Positions 30,014-40,007 are shown, counted from the stretch's first letter. The stretch: DNA of 64,000 bases from Halopseudomonas sabulinigri (GCA_011053055.1 DRHT01000018.1:94330-158329), one strand, 5' to 3'. Program-made: numbers and translations. Notes: a model not told the origin generated them from the sequence alone.

Positions 30014-31317
30014 TGAAAAGATTTACGCAAGCATTGATCGCAGTGATTGCACTGTGTGCCGCACAAATGACGCTGGCGCAAGAAGCCATCGAGATTACTA
30101 AAGGTACCGACAAGGCCACCCCGATTGCCGTAGTGCCTTTTGGTTGGCAGGGCAGTACCCCATTACCTGAAGACCTGGCGCAGATCAGCGCCAATGACCT
30201 GCGTAACAGCGGTATGTTCGCCCCTATGGAGCGCAGCAATATGCTGAGCTACCCGGTACGCGGCGAAGAAATCAATGCGCGTGACTGGAAGATGATTGGC
30301 GTTGATTATGTGGTAGTCGGCCAAGTTAGCAATCAGGCCGGTACCGACCGTTATGAATTGAACTACAGTCTTTACAGTATTGTGCGCGAGCAGGTATTGC
30401 TGTCGAAAACCGTCAGTGGCACCAAAGCGCAGCTGCGCGACATGGCGCATCATCTAAGTGATGAGGTGTTTGAAGAAATCACCGGCATTAAAGGCGCTTA
30501 CAATACCAAGTTGTTGTACGTGGCCGCCGAGCGCTTTTCCAAGGATAATACGCGTTATACGCTGCAGCGGTCTGACTATGACGGCGCGCGCCTATCGACC
30601 TTGCTGCAGTCGCGTGAACCTATTCTGAGCCCGTCCTATGCGCCCGATGGGCAGCGCATTGCGTACGTTTCTTTCGAGTCGGGTCGTCCGGAAATCTACG
30701 TGCACTATATTCAGACAGGCCGCCGTGAGCGCATTACCAGCTACGAAGGTTTGAACGGCGCTCCGGCCTGGTCGCCGGATGGCAACCGGCTGGCCTTTGT
30801 GCTGTCGCGTGATGGCAACCCGGAGATTTACGTGATGGATTTGGGCAGCAAGCAATTGCGCCGCGTGACCAATCACTTCTCGATCGATACCGAGCCGAGC
30901 TGGATGGATGACAACACCATCGCCTTTACGTCGGATCGTGGCGGTAAGCCGCAAATCTACAAACAGAACATTAATGGTGGCTCCACCGAGCGCCTAACTT
31001 TTGTTGGCAACTATAATGCCAATGCAAAACTTTCCGTTGATGGTCGTACCATGGTTATGGTGCACCGTCAGGAAGGTTACCGTAATTTTCAGATTGCTAC
31101 TCAAGACCTCAAACGGGGCAATCTGAGGGTTTTAACAGAAACATCTTTAGATGAGTCACCTACTGTCTCACCGAACGGCGTTATGTTAATTTATGCTACC
31201 CGTCAACAGGGACGGGGCGTACTCATGCTGGTATCGACAAATGGTCGCGCACGCTCGGAGATTCCGACGCAGTTCAGCGACCTGCGTGTACCATCATGGT
31301 CCCCATACCTGCCATAG
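30013..31317 (+). CDS. tolB: Tol-Pal system periplasmic protein TolB
   Basis: This 434-residue exported protein has a signal peptide ending MTLAQ, an N-terminal alpha/beta domain and a six-bladed propeller with repeats such as [20 protein letters not shown] and [20 protein letters not shown]. It bridges TolA and Pal. Its ATG overlaps the tolA stop by one base (TGATG). Confidence 0.96.
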   Translation: MKRFTQALIAVIALCAAQMTLAQEAIEITKGTDKATPIAVVPFGWQGSTPLPEDLAQISANDLRNSGMFAPMERSNMLSYPVRGEEINARDWKMIGVDYVVVGQVSNQAGTDRYELNYSLYSIVREQVLLSKTVSGTKAQLRDMAHHLSDEVFEEITGIKGAYNTKLLYVAAERFSKDNTRYTLQRSDYDGARLSTLLQSREPILSPSYAPDGQRIAYVSFESGRPEIYVHYIQTGRRERITSYEGLNGAPAWSPDGNRLAFVLSRDGNPEIYVMDLGSKQLRRVTNHFSIDTEPSWMDDNTIAFTSDRGGKPQIYKQNINGGSTERLTFVGNYNANAKLSVDGRTMVMVHRQEGYRNFQIATQDLKRGNLRVLTETSLDESPTVSPNGVMLIYATRQQGRGVLMLVSTNGRARSEIPTQFSDLRVPSWSPYLP

Positions 31318-31361
31318 GGCGCACCAACACTAAACCATATGGGGTTAATAGGAGTTTCATG

Positions 31362-31868
31362 ATGGAAGTTATCAAGTTCGGTAAAATGGCTGCTTTGGTT
31401 GTAGCGTTCGGCGTCGTTGTAGGTTGTTCGTCCAAAGGTGGCGATGCTTCCGGCACTGGCGCAGTTGATCCTAACGCCGGTTACGGCGCAGGCACTTCTG
31501 GCGCAGGTATGGATAATGGCATGAGCAGCGAAGAAGCTTCTCTGCGTGCCGTTACTACTTTCTACTTTGAATACGACAGCTCTGAGCTGAAGCAAGAAGC
31601 TATGCGCTCTCTTGACGTTCACGCCAAAGATCTGAAGTCTGCTGGCAACCGCGTTGTTCTGGAAGGCCACACTGACGAACGCGGTACTCGTGAGTACAAC
31701 ATGGCTCTGGGCGAGCGTCGTGCTGCTGCTGTTCAGCGCTACCTGGTACTGCAAGGCGTTTCTCCTGGCCAACTGGAACTGGTTTCCTACGGCGAAGAGA
31801 AGCCTTCAGTTATGGGTTCCGGTGAAGAAAGCATGGCTCAGAACCGTCGCGTAGAGCTGCGCAAGTAA
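31362..31868 (+). CDS. pal: Peptidoglycan-associated lipoprotein Pal (OprL)
   Basis: This 168-residue lipoprotein has the lipobox VVVGC, a Gly/Ser-rich linker and an OmpA-like domain ([34 protein letters not shown]) that binds diaminopimelate in peptidoglycan. ATG 31362 follows AGGAG by 7 bases; ATG 31359 is one codon earlier. It ties the outer membrane to the wall as the end point of the Tol machine. Confidence 0.96.
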   Translation: MEVIKFGKMAALVVAFGVVVGCSSKGGDASGTGAVDPNAGYGAGTSGAGMDNGMSSEEASLRAVTTFYFEYDSSELKQEAMRSLDVHAKDLKSAGNRVVLEGHTDERGTREYNMALGERRAAAVQRYLVLQGVSPGQLELVSYGEEKPSVMGSGEESMAQNRRVELRK

Positions 31869-31881
31869 TAGAAGAGGTCTT

Positions 31882-32670
31882 ATGAAAGGTTTCAGAGGAG
31901 TTGTTTTTGCCTGTTTGCTGGCGCCCATTGGAGCGGTGGCACAGGTGCCGGTGTCGGAAGGTGGTTCGGGTAACTCCGGCACCAACTACCCGGGCTCCTC
32001 TGCAGCCCCTCAGACCACGACTGGCCTTTCTGGTGAAGGCCAGTTGTACCAACAGATGTATCAGCTTCAGCAGGAAGTCACTCTGCTGAGAGGTCTGCTT
32101 GAAGAGCAGGGCTATAAGCTGAAACAGATGGAGCGCGATCAGCTGGAACGCTACGAGGATGTTGATCGTCGGTTGTCCAGTCAGAGTGCCTCGGCTTCAT
32201 CAGCTAGTGGTTCAGCAGGTGCTGCGCTACCGGAAGATGATGCTGCGTCGCCTGCATCAGGCGATAGTACTACCGGCGCTGCGCCAGCAGATCCTGAGCG
32301 CGAAAAGCTGTTGTATGACGCGTCCTTTGATTTGGTTAAGGCGCGCGATTTTGACAAGGCTGCACAGGCCTTTACCGTTTTCCTTCGCCGTTACCCCGAC
32401 AGTCAATACGCAGGCAATGCGCAATACTGGCTGGGTGAGGTTTACCTGGTTCAATCCGATCTAGAATCCGCTGGCAAATCTTTTGCCCAAGTTATCAGCC
32501 GTTACCCCAATCATCGCAAGGAATCTGATGCGATATATAAATTGGGCGAGGTTGAGCGTCGCTTGGGGCATAACGACAAAGCCCGCGATCTTTTTCAGCA
32601 AGTCGTCAGCAAATATCCAGACTCATCTGCCGCGCAACTAGCCGGTCGTGAGCTTAATACGCTGAACTGA
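31882..32670 (+). CDS. cpoB: Cell division coordinator CpoB (YbgF)
   Basis: This 262-residue periplasmic protein has a signal peptide ending VAQ, an N-terminal trimerising coiled coil (about residues 50-95, LYQQMYQLQQEVTLLRGLLE), a Ser/Ala-rich linker and three TPR repeats (YDASFDLVKARDFDKAAQAF onward). CpoB links peptidoglycan synthesis to Tol-driven constriction. It ends the tol cluster, 13 bases after pal. Confidence 0.94.
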   Translation: MKGFRGVVFACLLAPIGAVAQVPVSEGGSGNSGTNYPGSSAAPQTTTGLSGEGQLYQQMYQLQQEVTLLRGLLEEQGYKLKQMERDQLERYEDVDRRLSSQSASASSASGSAGAALPEDDAASPASGDSTTGAAPADPEREKLLYDASFDLVKARDFDKAAQAFTVFLRRYPDSQYAGNAQYWLGEVYLVQSDLESAGKSFAQVISRYPNHRKESDAIYKLGEVERRLGHNDKARDLFQQVVSKYPDSSAAQLAGRELNTLN

Positions 32671-32700
32671 TCTTCGTTTTTGTATTATCTGCCGATACGC

Positions 32701-32769
32701 AGGGTGGGCTAATCTCACCCATATGCGACGCTTTCACGCATCCTGCCGCTCACTGCTTTATCCCACCCT
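32701..32769 (+). promoter_or_regulatory. Foldable leader in front of queC
   Basis: AGGGTGGG (32701-32708) can pair with CCCACCCT (32762-32769), enclosing ATGCG / CGCAT (32723-32741). The same GGGTG can instead pair with CACCC at 32716-32720, so two exclusive folds exist. The long stem ends just before the queC ribosome site. No preQ1 aptamer consensus was seen. Confidence 0.3.
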
Positions 32770-32783
32770 ACGGAACATTTTAG

Positions 32784-33470
32784 ATGCCTAGTGCGCAAAA
32801 ACCTGGCAAAGCCGTCGTCTTACTCTCCGGTGGTTTGGATTCAGCAACTGTGCTGGCTTTGGCGCAGGCGCAGGGTTATCAGTGTTACACCATGAGTTTT
32901 GATTACGGTCAGCGACACCGTGCCGAGCTCAGTGCTGCCAAGGCGCTGGCGCAATCTGCTGGTGTGCTTGAGCACAAGGTGATTGGGCTCGATCTGGATG
33001 GCATGGGCGGCTCGGCGCTTACAGATCATCAGATGGCGATGCCCGAAGAGCGCCAGCTAGGCATCCCGACAACCTATGTGCCGGCCCGCAATACTGTATT
33101 TCTCGCGCTTGCACTCGCCTGGGCCGAAGTGCTGGATGCGCGGGATATCTTAATTGGCGTCAACGCTGTGGATTACTCGGGCTATCCTGACTGTCGGCCC
33201 GAATTCATTCGTATGTTTGAGCAGTTGGCAAACCTGGCGACCCGCGCCGGGGTTGAGGGGCAAGGTTTTCGCATCCAGGCACCACTGCAACATTTGAGCA
33301 AGGCTGAAATAGTGCAGCTGGGCATCCGCCATGGCGTGGACTATCGCCAGACGGTCTCCTGCTATCAAGCCACAGAGCTGGGTTTTGCTTGCGGGCGTTG
33401 TGATAGCTGCCGTCTACGCGCTGAAGGCTTCGCTGCTGCAGGCGTTACTGATCCCACACGTTATAGCTAA
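32784..33470 (+). CDS. queC: 7-cyano-7-deazaguanine synthase
   Basis: This 228-residue enzyme converts carboxy-deazaguanine to preQ0 with ATP and ammonia in queuosine synthesis. The PP-loop is [15 protein letters not shown] and the zinc site is CGRCDSC near the C-terminus, with an upstream Cys in the YQATELGF region. In P. aeruginosa queE sits immediately before queC; here queC directly follows cpoB with 113 bases between and no queE. Confidence 0.95.
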   Translation: MPSAQKPGKAVVLLSGGLDSATVLALAQAQGYQCYTMSFDYGQRHRAELSAAKALAQSAGVLEHKVIGLDLDGMGGSALTDHQMAMPEERQLGIPTTYVPARNTVFLALALAWAEVLDARDILIGVNAVDYSGYPDCRPEFIRMFEQLANLATRAGVEGQGFRIQAPLQHLSKAEIVQLGIRHGVDYRQTVSCYQATELGFACGRCDSCRLRAEGFAAAGVTDPTRYS

Positions 33471-33496
33471 AGATTGTGCATCTAACTTAAAAAGTC

Positions 33497-33524
33497 TTGA
33501 GTTTTACAGATAAATCAGTAATAT
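33497..33524 (+). promoter_or_regulatory. Probable promoter of the tRNA-Lys gene
   Basis: TTGAGT (33497-33502) and TAATAT (33519-33524) are 16 bases apart, 15 bases before the tRNA. The GC-rich stretch after the -10 (ACGCGCC) resembles stringently controlled stable-RNA promoters. Confidence 0.55.
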
Positions 33525-33539
33525 AACGCGCCTCCAAAC

Positions 33540-33615
33540 GGGTCGTTAGCTCAGTTGGTAGAGCAGTTGGCTTTTAACCAATTGGTCGTAGGTTCGAATC
33601 CTACACGACCCACCA
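33540..33615 (+). tRNA. tRNA-Lys (anticodon TTT), CCA encoded
   Basis: Acceptor arms GGGTCGT (33540-33546) and ACGACCC (33605-33611) pair fully, the D loop holds AGTTGGTA, the anticodon loop reads CTTTTAA and the T loop GTTCGAATC. The 3' end is ACCA, so CCA is encoded. In P. aeruginosa the tRNA-Lys next to queC is a known integration site for large islands; here no element follows it. Confidence 0.97.
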
Positions 33616-33825
33616 TTTTGGACTTCCCCGCTTTTTCTGTCGGCGCAGTAAATAATCCATTTCTTCCTCAGATCAGTCACTCGGCATTTTCTTTGCTGAT
33701 TGCCTCTGTTGTGCGTGACTATTCAGTTCTCTTAGCTCCTTCAGTTCAAGTCCCTCGAGTGCTTTTGGTGCTAACGCGTCGTGATATGATGGCGGCCTAT
33801 TATTGTTCTCCGGACGGATGAGAAT

Positions 33826-34884
33826 ATGTCACAGATTTCTGAACGCCTGCTAGTGCAGGCACATCTGGATGCTAAGGCTCCAGCACCACTGAGTGACGCG
33901 GAAAAAGCCGACTATAAGGCCCGTATTGCTGCTTCTCTGAAGGCACACAACGCGGTGATGGTGGCGCATTATTACACTGACCCGTTGCTGCAGGAGTTGG
34001 CTGAAGAAACCGGCGGTTGCGTGTCAGACTCACTCGAGATGGCGCGCTTTGGGCGAGACCATCCAGCGAGCACCTTGTTGGTTGCAGGTGTGCGCTTTAT
34101 GGGAGAGACCGCCAAGATCCTCAGCCCGGAAAAGCGTGTATTGATGCCAACGCTCGAGGCTACCTGCTCGTTGGATATAGGCTGCCCGATTGAGGAATTC
34201 TCAGCCTATTGTGATCAACATCCAGACCGCACAGTGGTGGTCTACGCGAACACCTCTGCGGCGGTCAAGGCGCGCGCGGATTGGGTGGTGACTTCCAGCT
34301 GTGCACTGCCCATCGTTGAGCATCTGATGGACAAGGGTGAGAAGATTCTTTGGGCGCCGGATCAGCATCTAGGTAATTACATTCAGCGTGAAACCGGTGC
34401 TGATATGTTGCTATGGGAAGGTTCTTGCATCGTGCATGAAGAGTTCAAGGCCAAGGCGCTTGAGGATCTACGCAAGGTTTATCCTGACGCCGCGATACTG
34501 GTGCACCCCGAGTCGCCGTTGGCGGTAGTGGAGTTAGCCGATGTAGTTGGCTCTACCAGTCAGCTAATCAAGGCGACGCAGGAACTGCCGAACCCTACGT
34601 TCATTGTTGCCACTGATCGCGGCATTTTCTACAAGATGCAGCAAGCTTCGCCAGATAAGCTATTGATTGAAGCGCCTACGGCCGGTAATGGCGCAGCCTG
34701 CCGCAGTTGCGCGCATTGCCCCTGGATGGCTATGAATACGCTGCCACGCGTACTGCAGAGCCTTGAGCACGGTACCGATGAGATTTTGGTTGATCCGCAG
34801 TTGATCCCCCGGGCGGTCAAGCCGCTGGACCGAATGCTCGACTTCACTCGGCTTGCCAATATGACGGTTAAGGGCAACGCTTAA
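33826..34884 (+). CDS. nadA: Quinolinate synthase A
   Basis: This 352-residue iron-sulphur enzyme condenses iminoaspartate with dihydroxyacetone phosphate to quinolinate in NAD synthesis. The cluster cysteines sit in [22 protein letters not shown] and the C-terminal [13 protein letters not shown]. The length is normal. It lies 210 bases after tRNA-Lys; that gap shows a TATGAT -10-like box but no gene. A strong hairpin follows. Confidence 0.96.
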   Translation: MSQISERLLVQAHLDAKAPAPLSDAEKADYKARIAASLKAHNAVMVAHYYTDPLLQELAEETGGCVSDSLEMARFGRDHPASTLLVAGVRFMGETAKILSPEKRVLMPTLEATCSLDIGCPIEEFSAYCDQHPDRTVVVYANTSAAVKARADWVVTSSCALPIVEHLMDKGEKILWAPDQHLGNYIQRETGADMLLWEGSCIVHEEFKAKALEDLRKVYPDAAILVHPESPLAVVELADVVGSTSQLIKATQELPNPTFIVATDRGIFYKMQQASPDKLLIEAPTAGNGAACRSCAHCPWMAMNTLPRVLQSLEHGTDEILVDPQLIPRAVKPLDRMLDFTRLANMTVKGNA

Positions 34885-34888
34885 AACT

Positions 34889-34922
34889 GACCGGCGCGCG
34901 GGGAAAGTCCCGCGCGCCGGTC
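34889..34922. terminator. Strong GC-rich hairpin between nadA and bepA
   Basis: GACCGGCGCGCGGG (34889-34902) pairs perfectly with CCCGCGCGCCGGTC (34909-34922) around a 6-base loop between two convergent genes. There is little T tract, so it may act as a barrier and RNA 3'-end stabiliser as much as a classical terminator. Confidence 0.7.
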
Positions 34923-34950
34923 TGCGTTTGCACGAGCAACAACTTAAAAA

Positions 34951-36429
34951 TCAAAGCGATTCAATTTGTTTACGCCGCCGGGAAAGTTCTTCCTGGCGCT
35001 CGCGTATGCGTGAGCTGGTAACGAAATTTCCGTTTGCCCGCTTCAGCGCTAGATCAAGCTGCTCGCCGGCTTGCTCGGTGTCGCCGGTCAACATGAAATA
35101 CTCGGCACGAGCCAGGTGCACGCCAAGAATATTGCCGGCCAAACCGCGTATTTCTGCCGCCAGATACCACACATCAGGGTCGTCGCTGCGCTGTCCGGCC
35201 AGTCGGTTAATGGCTTTGGCTGCTTCCGCGTAATCCTGCTGTTTGAGTAGTAAATCCGCTTCGGTAAATTGCAGCGGGAAGTTGCCGGGGTAATTTTGCA
35301 TTAACTCGCGCGTCCGCGAGAGTGCTGCGGCAAGACGGCCGCGATTGCTGTCGATCTCGACTTGAGCTAAGGCTACCGTAAGATTGTGTGGTTCCTTCTG
35401 CAGCAGTGGCGCGAGAGTTTCTTCAGCTGTCGAGTGTTGGCCGCCCCGGGTTAGCGCCAGAGCAAGGCCGTAACGGGCAGCGTCATGATTGCCATCGTGT
35501 TCATCCAACAGCACGCGAAATCGCTTCGCAGATAGGCCAGGGCTGCTTTCGTAATGAATTTGCACCCGCGCTCGCATCATTTGATATTCAACCGTGTCGT
35601 CTTCGCCACCCGACGGCAGTTGGGCGGCGCGATTGCGCGTGTCGGCCATCCGCGATTGGCTGACCGGGTGGGTCAGCAGAAATTCCGGCGGGTTGGAATC
35701 AAAGCGACTGAGCTGGGCCAAGCGCTCAAACATATTGGGCATGGCTAGTGGGTTGTAACCTGCCGCAACCAGGTTGGTTAGGCCAATACGGTCAGCTTCT
35801 TGCTCGTTCTGTCGCGAGAAACGACGTTGTTCCTGAATGGCTGCTGCCTGAGTCGAGGCCAGCGCCGCGAAGCCGGCATCACCGCCACCCGCTGCCGCCA
35901 GCACAATACTGGCTAGCATCGCTGCCATGAAAGGCATCTGCATGTTTTGTTGTTGCTCTAGGCCGCGAGCAAAGTGGCGTTGCGACAAGTGAGCCAATTC
36001 GTGCGCCATGACGGAAGCAAACTCGCCTTCGGTCTGGGCATGTAAAAACAGCCCGGCGTTCACGCCAACAACGCCGCCCGGTGCCGCGAAGGCATTCAGT
36101 TCGGGGCTATCAATCATTACGAAAGCGAGCCTGCGATCGGATAGTTGGCTTGTTTCAGCCAAGGCGTAAACGCGGTTCTCGACAAAGCTCTTGAGTTGCG
36201 GGTCTTCCAGAGTGGGTACAGCGCCACGCAGCATGGTCAGCCAGGTGCGGCCCATCTGGTATTCCTGCTCGCGCGACATTATCGACGAGCTGGTGTCCCC
36301 CAGTGTGGGCAGGTTGTAACCATCGTCGGCCTGAGAGGACGATGCGGTCATCACCAGAGAGGCGCCCAGCACAGCAGCTGAGAGCCAGCGCAGCGCGGGT
36401 ATTTTTATCGTTGTCATATTTTGCTTCAT
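34951..36429 (-). CDS. bepA: BepA-like M48 metalloprotease/chaperone
   Basis: This protein of about 492 residues has a signal peptide ending SSSQA, an M48 peptidase domain with the zinc site MAHELAHLSQRH and downstream EQEADRIGL, and a C-terminal TPR region (about residues 330-460). BepA assists or degrades outer-membrane beta-barrel proteins such as LptD during assembly with BAM. ATG 36429 opens the signal peptide; 36435 or 36417 are alternatives with equally weak ribosome sites. It is divergent from the TusA-like gene. Confidence 0.92.
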   Translation of the reverse strand: MKQNMTTIKIPALRWLSAAVLGASLVMTASSSQADDGYNLPTLGDTSSSIMSREQEYQMGRTWLTMLRGAVPTLEDPQLKSFVENRVYALAETSQLSDRRLAFVMIDSPELNAFAAPGGVVGVNAGLFLHAQTEGEFASVMAHELAHLSQRHFARGLEQQQNMQMPFMAAMLASIVLAAAGGGDAGFAALASTQAAAIQEQRRFSRQNEQEADRIGLTNLVAAGYNPLAMPNMFERLAQLSRFDSNPPEFLLTHPVSQSRMADTRNRAAQLPSGGEDDTVEYQMMRARVQIHYESSPGLSAKRFRVLLDEHDGNHDAARYGLALALTRGGQHSTAEETLAPLLQKEPHNLTVALAQVEIDSNRGRLAAALSRTRELMQNYPGNFPLQFTEADLLLKQQDYAEAAKAINRLAGQRSDDPDVWYLAAEIRGLAGNILGVHLARAEYFMLTGDTEQAGEQLDLALKRANGNFVTSSRIRERQEELSRRRKQIESL

Positions 36430-36503
36430 ACCCATGAGTACAAGGTTGTCTGTCGGCGTGCTGACAAGGCTATACTGTCGCCCATTCGTTCTGGAGTGTA
36501 TGC

Positions 36504-36755
36504 ATGGTCTCTGAGCCACAAAACCTGCCCGTTGATTGTTATCTCGATGCGCGAGGTCTGAGCTGCCCTTTGCCGCTACTTAAGGCCAAGCAAGCGCTCA
36601 ACAGCATACTATCAGGACAAACTCTTCATGTGGTGGCTACCGACGCCGGTTCGCAGCGTGATTTTCAGCGCTTCGCCGAGCTTGCCGGTCACCGGCTGTT
36701 GGGCTCTAGCGAGTTGGACGGCGAATTCCATTATTGGTTGCGTAAAGCAGATTAA
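36504..36755 (+). CDS. TusA/SirA-like sulphur carrier protein
   Basis: This 83-residue protein has the CPxP motif DARGLSCPLPLLKAK with the active cysteine near residue 20, and the two-layer fold of TusA. TusA proteins carry persulphide sulphur to tRNA thiolation, molybdenum cofactor or iron-sulphur routes. The P. aeruginosa homologue at this place was linked to molybdoenzyme function. GGAG lies 7 bases before ATG. It is 5 bases upstream of the AI-2E family gene, so one operon. Confidence 0.9.
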   Translation: MVSEPQNLPVDCYLDARGLSCPLPLLKAKQALNSILSGQTLHVVATDAGSQRDFQRFAELAGHRLLGSSELDGEFHYWLRKAD

Positions 36756-36760
36756 TCATC

Positions 36761-37858
36761 ATGTTAAAAGTGTTTCAAGGTTGGGTTCAGCGCTACTTTT
36801 CTGATGAAGAAGCAGTGGTGCTGGCGGTAGTACTTGCGTTGGGTTTTGCCATTGTTATTACCTTTGGCGGCAAACTAGCGCCGTTATTGACTGGTGTGGT
36901 GCTGGCTTATCTTTTACAAGGCTTGGTGACGCGCCTGCAACGCTGGCATTTGCCGCATTGGATGGCCGTCTGGCTGGTATTTTTAGTGTTTCTTGGCGCT
37001 CTAGCGGCGTTGCTGGGCGTCGTGCTTCCGCTCGTCTGGCGGCAGATGCTGAATCTGTTCAATGAAGCGCCGCGGATGCTTGGCAAGTGGCAGGATCAGC
37101 TTATGCATTTGCCTGAGCTCTATCCCTCGATCGTGTCGGAGACCCAGATTGAGCGCCTGATTGCCTCGGTTAATGGTGAGGTGGGCCAGTTCGGGCAGTG
37201 GGTTTTGTCGCAGTCGCTGTCGAGCTTGCCTTTCATTATTACTATGTTGGTGTATTTGGTGCTGGTGCCGATCCTGGTGTTTTTCTTCCTCAAAGACAGC
37301 CAGCAGCTGACTGGCTGGCTGGTAAGCCATCTGCCACGTGAGCGCCGCCTAATGAAGCGGGTGTGGCTTGAAATGAATGAACAGATTGGTAATTACATTC
37401 GTGGCAAGGCAGTTGAGATTCTGATCGTTGGCGCGGTGACCTACATCTGCTTTGCGATTCTGGGCGTTAACTACGCCGCATTGCTGGCGGTCATGGTGGG
37501 GCTGTCGGTACTGGTGCCCTACATAGGGGCCACGGTGGCGACTATCCCTGTAGCCATGATCGGGATGTTTCAGTGGGGGCTCAGCAACGAGTTTATGGTG
37601 CTGATGGTGGTGTACGGGGTTATTCAGATGCTTGATGGCAACGTGCTGGTACCCGTTTTGTTTTCCGAGGCGGTTAACCTGCATCCGATTGCAATCATTG
37701 CTGCAGTGCTGATTTTTGGTGGCCTGTGGGGCTTCTGGGGCGTGTTCTTTGCCATTCCGCTGGCGACCCTGTTCAAAGCAGTGCTCTATGCCTGGCCGCG
37801 AGGGCTTGAAGCGGCCAGTGAGCCAGCGGTTGAGCCCACAGTTACGCCGCAGTACTAA
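36761..37858 (+). CDS. AI-2E family transporter, second copy
   Basis: This 365-residue inner-membrane protein is a paralogue of the one at 9752, with the same topology: hydrophobic N-terminal pair, a soluble stretch (LPELYPSIVSETQIERL) and a C-terminal helical bundle with LVPYIGATVATIPVAMIG and VNLHPIAIIAAVLIFGG. Its substrate is unknown. It is cotranscribed with the TusA-like gene and converges with bcp. Confidence 0.9.
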   Translation: MLKVFQGWVQRYFSDEEAVVLAVVLALGFAIVITFGGKLAPLLTGVVLAYLLQGLVTRLQRWHLPHWMAVWLVFLVFLGALAALLGVVLPLVWRQMLNLFNEAPRMLGKWQDQLMHLPELYPSIVSETQIERLIASVNGEVGQFGQWVLSQSLSSLPFIITMLVYLVLVPILVFFFLKDSQQLTGWLVSHLPRERRLMKRVWLEMNEQIGNYIRGKAVEILIVGAVTYICFAILGVNYAALLAVMVGLSVLVPYIGATVATIPVAMIGMFQWGLSNEFMVLMVVYGVIQMLDGNVLVPVLFSEAVNLHPIAIIAAVLIFGGLWGFWGVFFAIPLATLFKAVLYAWPRGLEAASEPAVEPTVTPQY

Positions 37859-37882
37859 GCGGTGGCGTAACCGCGCTGAACG

Positions 37883-38350
37883 TCATTCCAGCGCTTGGGT
37901 CGCTGCTAATACTTCGGCTACATGCCCAGGCACTTTCACCTTGCGCCATTCTTTTCGCAGCACGCCATTGGCGTCGATCAAGAAGGTGCTGCGCTCAATA
38001 CCCTCATATTCCTTGCCGTAGAGTTTTTTCAGCTTGATCACATCAAACAGCTTACACAGCTGTTCGTCAGGATCGCTAATTAGCTCGAACGGGAATTCAT
38101 GCTTGGCTTTGAAGTTGCTGTGGGTGCGCAAGCTATCGCGGGACACGCCGTAAATCACTGTGTGCGCCTCGCCAAAAGCAGCAAACTGATCGCGAAAATC
38201 TTGCCCTTCGGTGGTGCAGCCCGGCGTATTGTCTTTGGGGTAGAAGTAAATCACGGCTTTTTTGCCCGCCAGACTATCGGGGCTCACAGTCTGGTCGCCG
38301 GTAGCGTTAGCGGTGAAAGCGGGTAGGGGCTGATTCTGTTCAACGTGCAT
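37883..38350 (-). CDS. bcp: Thioredoxin-dependent thiol peroxidase Bcp
   Basis: This 155-residue peroxiredoxin reduces organic and hydrogen peroxides. The peroxidatic Cys45 lies in NTPGCTTEGQDF. The position where E. coli Bcp has its resolving cysteine (residue 50) is Gln here, so it is either a one-cysteine type or uses another cysteine, for example that in EQLCKLFD. It lies 29 bases downstream of gcvR on the same strand. Confidence 0.93.
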   Translation of the reverse strand: MHVEQNQPLPAFTANATGDQTVSPDSLAGKKAVIYFYPKDNTPGCTTEGQDFRDQFAAFGEAHTVIYGVSRDSLRTHSNFKAKHEFPFELISDPDEQLCKLFDVIKLKKLYGKEYEGIERSTFLIDANGVLRKEWRKVKVPGHVAEVLAATQALE

Positions 38351-38379
38351 ACTTTACCTCATGAGTTTCAGTGCCAGGT

Positions 38380-38937
38380 TCAGTGCAGTGGACGCCAAGG
38401 TTCGATCACGGCATCGAGGTTGAGTTCATCACAGAAATCCAGGAACTGCTCGCGTAGCCAGCTGAGCTGAGTGCGCGCCGGAATGGCAATAGTCAACGTT
38501 AGGTTGAGCATCGGGGTGCCGGTATGTTGTGCGAGATAAGTGAAACTTTGCAGATCTTCGATGTCAATACTGAGCTGCTGGAAAAAGGTACAAAGTTCGC
38601 CGACCAGTTCAGGGCGTTGTGCGGCCGTGACGAAAACGTTGTAGGGCAGCGCCTGTGGGCGTTCTTCAAGACTCTGGCTACGACTCATTGAAAGCACAAA
38701 GTGTTCGCGCTTGGCCAGCGGTGGAAGCAGCGTCTCCAACCTGGCCAGGGCGTCCCAGTTGCCACCGACCTGCAGTAGCAATACAGCGCAGGTGCCGTGG
38801 CGGCTCATACGGCTATTGACGATCATGCAGCGCTGCTCGGTGCACAGGCGCGTGAGCAGACTGGCAAGCGACGTGGTTTCCTGGCTCATGACATTGATGA
38901 CCAGATACTGATCACGCTGGCTCGGGGTACTGGACAT
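38380..38937 (-). CDS. gcvR: Glycine cleavage system regulator GcvR-like, two ACT domains
   Basis: This 185-residue protein consists of two ACT domains (LTRLCTEQRCMIVNSRM and AAQRPELVGELCTFFQQLSIDIED regions). GcvR-type proteins sense glycine and modulate GcvA in E. coli; in Pseudomonas the role is less certain. ATG 38937 follows GAGGATC. The arrangement dapA / gcvR / bcp is usual for gammaproteobacteria, with dapA divergent. Confidence 0.85.
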   Translation of the reverse strand: MSSTPSQRDQYLVINVMSQETTSLASLLTRLCTEQRCMIVNSRMSRHGTCAVLLLQVGGNWDALARLETLLPPLAKREHFVLSMSRSQSLEERPQALPYNVFVTAAQRPELVGELCTFFQQLSIDIEDLQSFTYLAQHTGTPMLNLTLTIAIPARTQLSWLREQFLDFCDELNLDAVIEPWRPLH

Positions 38938-39131
38938 GGTGATCCTCAAAAAGGGGGCGGCGGGCGCCGGTTGGCACACGAAAGCTCAGCAGCTATTGTC
39001 ACAGCCTGATCAAAGTGGTTCAACTGCCAGTTTTCAGGGCCTAACATAGGCTATTTGGGTGTGACCGTCCCTTGTGCTAGCTGCATGGCGAAAGTACCAT
39101 TGTCGTTTAATGTTTCAAGTGGAGCAGTTGC

Positions 39132-40007
39132 ATGATTTCAGGCAGCCTGGTGGCGCTGGTAACACCCATGGATTCCCGCGGAGGCCTGGATTGGCAGGCA
39201 CTTGAGCGCCTGATCGATTTTCATCTTGAGAATGGCACCGATGGCATTGTGGCCGTTGGCACCTCGGGTGAGTCAGCCACGCTGGATATGGCGGAGCACA
39301 AAGAAGCCATTCGTCGCGTAGTGCAGCAGGTTGCGGGCCGCATTCCGGTCATCGCTGGTACCGGCGCGAACTCAACGCGTGAAGCGGTTGAGTTGACCGA
39401 GGCTGCTCGCAGTGTTGGCGCCGACGCGGCATTGCTGGTAACGCCTTACTATAATAAGCCGACCCAGGAAGGCTTATACCTGCATCACAAGTACATCGCC
39501 GAAACGGTAGCTATCCCACAGATTCTTTATAACGTCCCCGGGCGTACGGCGTGCGACATGCTGCCTGAGACTGTTGAACGCCTGGCCGATATCAGCAATA
39601 TCATCGGCATTAAAGAAGCTACTGGCGATTTGCAACGCGCAGCTGAAGTGATTGAACGCGTTGGTGACCGCTTGGCGGTGTATTCTGGCGACGACGCAAC
39701 GGCTGCGGAGTTAATACTGCTAGGTGGCAAAGGCAACATCTCGGTGACCGCCAACGTGGCTCCGCGGGCAATGCACGAACTCTGCGCGGCAGCACTGCGC
39801 GGTGATCACGATGCCGCACGCAGCATGAATGAAGCACTTATGCCGCTGCACAAAACACTGTTTATTGAGTCCAATCCCATTCCGGTGAAGTGGGCGCTGT
39901 TAGAAATGGGGTTGATCGCTGACGGCATTCGTTTGCCGCTGACGCCCCTGAGTCCACGTTGTCACGATACGGTTCACGAAGCCCTGCGTCAGTGCGGGTT
40001 GCTTTGA
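39132..40007 (+). CDS. dapA: 4-hydroxy-tetrahydrodipicolinate synthase
   Basis: This 291-residue TIM-barrel lyase condenses pyruvate with aspartate semialdehyde, the first committed step to lysine and diaminopimelate. The Schiff-base lysine is in [10 protein letters not shown], the tyrosine in [12 protein letters not shown], and [10 protein letters not shown] binds the carboxylate. It precedes bamC by 34 bases, a conserved pair. Confidence 0.97.
   Translation: MISGSLVALVTPMDSRGGLDWQALERLIDFHLENGTDGIVAVGTSGESATLDMAEHKEAIRRVVQQVAGRIPVIAGTGANSTREAVELTEAARSVGADAALLVTPYYNKPTQEGLYLHHKYIAETVAIPQILYNVPGRTACDMLPETVERLADISNIIGIKEATGDLQRAAEVIERVGDRLAVYSGDDATAAELILLGGKGNISVTANVAPRAMHELCAAALRGDHDAARSMNEALMPLHKTLFIESNPIPVKWALLEMGLIADGIRLPLTPLSPRCHDTVHEALRQCGLL

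Noticed and set aside
32671..32783. preQ1 riboswitch before queC
   Set aside because: The A-rich aptamer tail and conserved loop of preQ1-I were not found; only unspecific hairpins are present.
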